Of a stretch of DNA of 7,469 bases, positions 5,811 through 7,469 are shown piece after piece (the stretch's first letter is position 1; each line of letters opens with the position of its first letter). The notes under the pieces were generated by a model. That model worked only from the letters and a program-made list of their open reading frames with translations, had not been told where the DNA came from and did no database searches. The position numbers and the translations under genes are program-made. The DNA comes from DATBFX01 sp036558305 (GTDB lineage: Bacteria > Chloroflexota > Chloroflexia > Thermomicrobiales > UBA6265): positions 1 through 7,469 of the forward strand of contig DATBFX010000075.1 in NCBI GenBank assembly GCA_036558305.1, in the 5' to 3' direction.

Positions 5811-5941
5811 GGTGGGTAAGTTGGTGCCGAGGGATCTTCAGGTGCTCTGCCACTGAGCTACCGTGGCCCGAAGGACACGGGCGGGAATCGAACCCGCGAC
5901 CACCCGCTTATGAGGCGATAACCCTTGGCGATCGACCCACC
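5811..5941 (-). tRNA. Circularly permuted tRNA gene with CAT anticodon (Met or Ile2 type)
   Basis: On the - strand the order is CGC (5917-5915), loop CTCATAA (5914-5908; anticodon CAT at 5912-5910), GCGGG (5907-5903), TGGTC, T arm GCGGG-TTCGATT-CCCGC (5897-5881), acceptor CCGTGTC (5880-5874) and C73. A TTCG connector follows, then G-1, acceptor GCCACGG (5867-5861), TA, D arm GCTC-AGTGGCA-GAGC (5858-5844), A26 and CC (5842-5841). Rejoined at 28/29 it is a full cloverleaf: anticodon stem CCCGC/GCGGG 5 of 5 pairs, T stem 5 of 5, D stem 4 of 4, acceptor 6 of 7 (C2/T71 mismatch). T8, A14, G18G19, T33, A37, T54T55C56 and A58 are present. It lacks the three G-C pairs of initiators. No CCA is encoded. 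The flanks pair with each other: GGTGGGT (5941-5935) with ACCCACC (5817-5811), and GCCAAGGG (5929-5922) with CCCTCGGC (5833-5826), one mismatch. Normal-order halves that would complete either part are absent. Confidence 0.85.
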
Positions 5942-5947
5942 GGTTTG

Positions 5948-5975
5948 AGTATACAACAGGCGGCGTGGCTGTCGA
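5948..5975 (-). promoter_or_regulatory. Sigma70-type promoter for the permuted tRNA operon
   Basis: On the - strand the -35 box TCGACA (5975-5970) and the -10 box TATACT (5953-5948) are each 5 of 6 matches to consensus, with a 16-nt spacer. The expected start, 6-7 nt beyond the -10 box, is about 5941, the first G of the outer helix of the CAT element. The promoter thus appears to be dedicated to the RNA elements rather than to a protein gene. Confidence 0.72.
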
Positions 5976-6060
5976 GTGCCGGGTGGACGTCACCCAGAAG
6001 GCACCAGGTCCTCGCCGACGAATCCCGTGCTGCCTGGGTCAATCACGGTGCAAACCGCTG

Positions 6061-6066
6061 TATGAT
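6061..6066 (+). promoter_or_regulatory. Possible -10 box for the nuclease-like gene
   Basis: TATGAT is a 5 of 6 match to the -10 consensus, about 90 nt before the preferred start codon. No good -35 box is visible at 16-18 nt upstream, so the call is tentative. It would be divergent from the RNA promoter at 5948-5975. Confidence 0.35.
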
Positions 6067-6155
6067 GGGGACATCTCGCATGACTCCGACCGCAGCGGTG
6101 GTCCGCGATGAATCTTGCCGACGGCAGAGCCGAGACGGAACGGGGCGAGAAGACC

Positions 6156-7463
6156 ATGGATGCAACGGATCGTTCAGTCGACCCGCGGCAGCACGCAGAC
6201 CTGCGGGCGATCGACGCGTTCGAACGCGACCCCGACCTGGCGCGGATAGAGGAGCACCTGGGGGGGTTTAACATCTTCGAGGCGATCGGCGTCGTGCGGC
6301 GGGAAGTGTCCCACTCGTACTTCCTGGCCTTCCTGCTCGACCCCCGCCAGACCCACGGCCTGGGCGATGCGTTCGCCCGGCGGTTCCTCCGGCAGGTCCT
6401 GGCCACGGTGGGGCCGGGGAACTCGGGGCTCGAGCCCGCCGACCTGGACGCCTGGGACCTCGGCCGGCTGACCGTCCGCCGCGAGTGGTGGTACATCGAT
6501 GTCCTGCTCGTCGACGAAGCGAACCGGCTGGTGGTCGTCATCGAGAACAAGATCGACGCGGCCGAAGGACCCGGCCAACTGGCGGCATACCTCGCCGAGG
6601 CCCGCCGACAGTACCCGGCGCCGGACTGGCGGCACCTGGCAATCTACCTGACGCCGGACGAGCGCGACCCGTCGGTGCCCGACTACCTGGCCGTCGGCTA
6701 CGGACTCGTCGCCGAGGCGGTGGCGGCGGTGGCCGTCGCCGGCCGGCCGGCGCTCGACCCGGCGGTCGGCACCCTGATGGTGCACTATGTCCAGATGCTC
6801 AGGAGGCACATCGTGACCGATCCCGAGTTCGAGTCGCTGTTCCGCCAGTTCCTCGACCGCCACCCGCGGGTGGTGGAGCGCATCCTCGCCGACCGCCCGA
6901 ACCGCCTGGCCCAACTCCGGGGGGCGTTCGCCGGGCTCGTGCGGTCTCGCGAGGCGGACGGCCTGATCCTCGACGCGGCGCCGCGGGGTGGGGTCGTCCA
7001 CTTCGGACACGGCGATTGGGAGTGGTTGCCCCGGGACGCGAACCGCGCCTGGACGCCCTCGGGGCGGCTGCTTCTATTCAGCTTCGAGATCCTGAACAAC
7101 TCCGACGGCGGCTTGACCCACACCCTGTGGGTCGGTCCCGGACCGGAAGGGGCGCGGCAACGGGTGATCGAGGTCGCCGCCGCCCACCAGCCTCCGTACG
7201 TCGTGCAGGCGCGGGACCGGCGCGGCTACCGATCGATCTTCTCCTCCTACCTCGTCACGCCGGAGGAGTGCGCAGGCGCCGTGCTCGAGGACGTCACGAC
7301 GCTGCTCGGGGAGCGGTTCGCCGCGTTCGCGGACAACGAGCTTCCCGGGCTGGTGGCGCCGTTCCGGGAGGTTAGTAGCTCCATCGGGCCTCCGTTGGGT
7401 GGGGGAGAGGACGCCGGCGTCGCCGCGTCCGAGTTTCCGATCGAGGCGGGCCGCGACCGGTGA
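6156..7463 (+). CDS. PD-(D/E)XK-superfamily nuclease-like protein
   Basis: The 435-residue product resembles the PDDEXK_4-type family of restriction-endonuclease-fold proteins. Its N-terminal part has 'FNIFEAIGVVRREVSHSYFLAFLLDPRQTHGLGDAFARRFL' (about 38-78), typical of this group. The catalytic core follows: D115 in 'WWYIDVLLVD', E130-N-K132 in 'VVVIENKIDA', and Q141 in 'GQLAAY', matching D...E-x-K...Q. The region from about 220 to the end is less familiar, with aromatic and charged segments ('HFGHGDWEWLP', 'LWVGPGP', 'GYRSIFSSYL'), and may bind a partner or nucleic acid. Such proteins are often found in defence islands, but no partner gene is visible on either side. Two starts are possible: ATG 6156 (preferred, weak purine-rich GAGAAG upstream) and ATG 6108, which adds 16 poorly structured residues. 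Its C-ended codons contrast with the G-rich + strand of the rest of the window, which may point to separate acquisition. Confidence 0.85.
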   Translation: MDATDRSVDPRQHADLRAIDAFERDPDLARIEEHLGGFNIFEAIGVVRREVSHSYFLAFLLDPRQTHGLGDAFARRFLRQVLATVGPGNSGLEPADLDAWDLGRLTVRREWWYIDVLLVDEANRLVVVIENKIDAAEGPGQLAAYLAEARRQYPAPDWRHLAIYLTPDERDPSVPDYLAVGYGLVAEAVAAVAVAGRPALDPAVGTLMVHYVQMLRRHIVTDPEFESLFRQFLDRHPRVVERILADRPNRLAQLRGAFAGLVRSREADGLILDAAPRGGVVHFGHGDWEWLPRDANRAWTPSGRLLLFSFEILNNSDGGLTHTLWVGPGPEGARQRVIEVAAAHQPPYVVQARDRRGYRSIFSSYLVTPEECAGAVLEDVTTLLGERFAAFADNELPGLVAPFREVSSSIGPPLGGGEDAGVAASEFPIEAGRDR

Positions 7464-7469
7464 GCGGGT

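Noticed and set aside
5811..5941. Two ordinary tandem tRNA genes read with a short spacer
   Set aside because: The part before the CAT loop has no acceptor strand or D arm able to pair with CCGTGTC. The part after the D arm has no T arm. The two parts complement each other only when permuted.
5644..5941. Two-piece (permuted) tmRNA
   Set aside because: tmRNA lacks a D stem and an anticodon arm. Here both are present and canonical in the CAT unit, and no tag-coding sequence or pseudoknots are visible.
5811..5941. tRNA interrupted by a group I intron
   Set aside because: The order of the halves is inverted and the flanks are far too short for a group I core.
5438..6271. Long + strand open frame across the tRNA-like region
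   Set aside because: It runs through the structured RNA elements, has no recognisable protein features and no ribosome binding site; it is a product of high GC.
1..7469. CRISPR array or insertion sequence
   Set aside because: No regularly spaced repeats, no transposase and no terminal inverted repeats with target duplication were seen.

Overview
The window is high-GC bacterial DNA. Several things suggest a Chloroflexota/Thermomicrobia-like or actinobacterial organism: the strong GC bias, the style of the OmpR-type two-component pair, GTG starts, and short dispersed intergenic repeats of the 'CTTCGCTCG...AATGAC' kind. This taxonomic guess is inference only. The layout mixes defence-type genes with ordinary membrane and signalling genes.

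Left part (1-1289, + strand): the C-terminal end of a type I restriction HsdR subunit is cut by the window edge. It is followed by an overlapping MNT nucleotidyltransferase/HEPN (MntA-HepT) toxin-antitoxin pair. Middle part (1434-5493, - strand): a polytopic membrane protein with a His-rich extracytoplasmic C-terminal domain, a small four-helix membrane protein, and a sensor kinase with its OmpR-family response regulator. The regulator is promoter-proximal and lies 2 nt from the kinase start. Right part (6156-7463, + strand): a lone PD-(D/E)XK-superfamily nuclease-like protein.

The main discovery lies between the response regulator and the nuclease (about 5644-5975, - strand). Here the usual order of tRNA parts is reversed. 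Read 5'->3' on the - strand there is an anticodon loop, T arm and 3' acceptor strand, then a short connector, then the 5' acceptor strand, D arm and start of the anticodon stem. This happens twice in tandem. The first element reconstructs to a tRNA with anticodon CAT (elongator Met or Ile2 type), whose two acceptor strands are joined by a C(TTCG)G tetraloop. The second reconstructs to a class II, tRNA-Leu-like molecule with a long variable arm. In both, the break falls between positions 28 and 29 of the anticodon stem. In both, the outer flanks can pair with each other through related but compensatorily changed helices. A good sigma70-type promoter (TCGACA-16-TATACT) lies just upstream, with its expected start at the first base of the outer helix. 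I interpret this as a small operon of two circularly permuted tRNA (or tRNA-mimic) genes. Such genes are established in some algae and archaea; I know of no established bacterial example. Base mismatches in both copies leave open whether they decode, act as tRNA mimics, or are decaying.

The permuted elements sit next to a nuclease-like gene and, further away, a HEPN/MNT module and a restriction enzyme. The locus may therefore be an accessory/defence island, but a functional link between the RNAs and these proteins is speculation.
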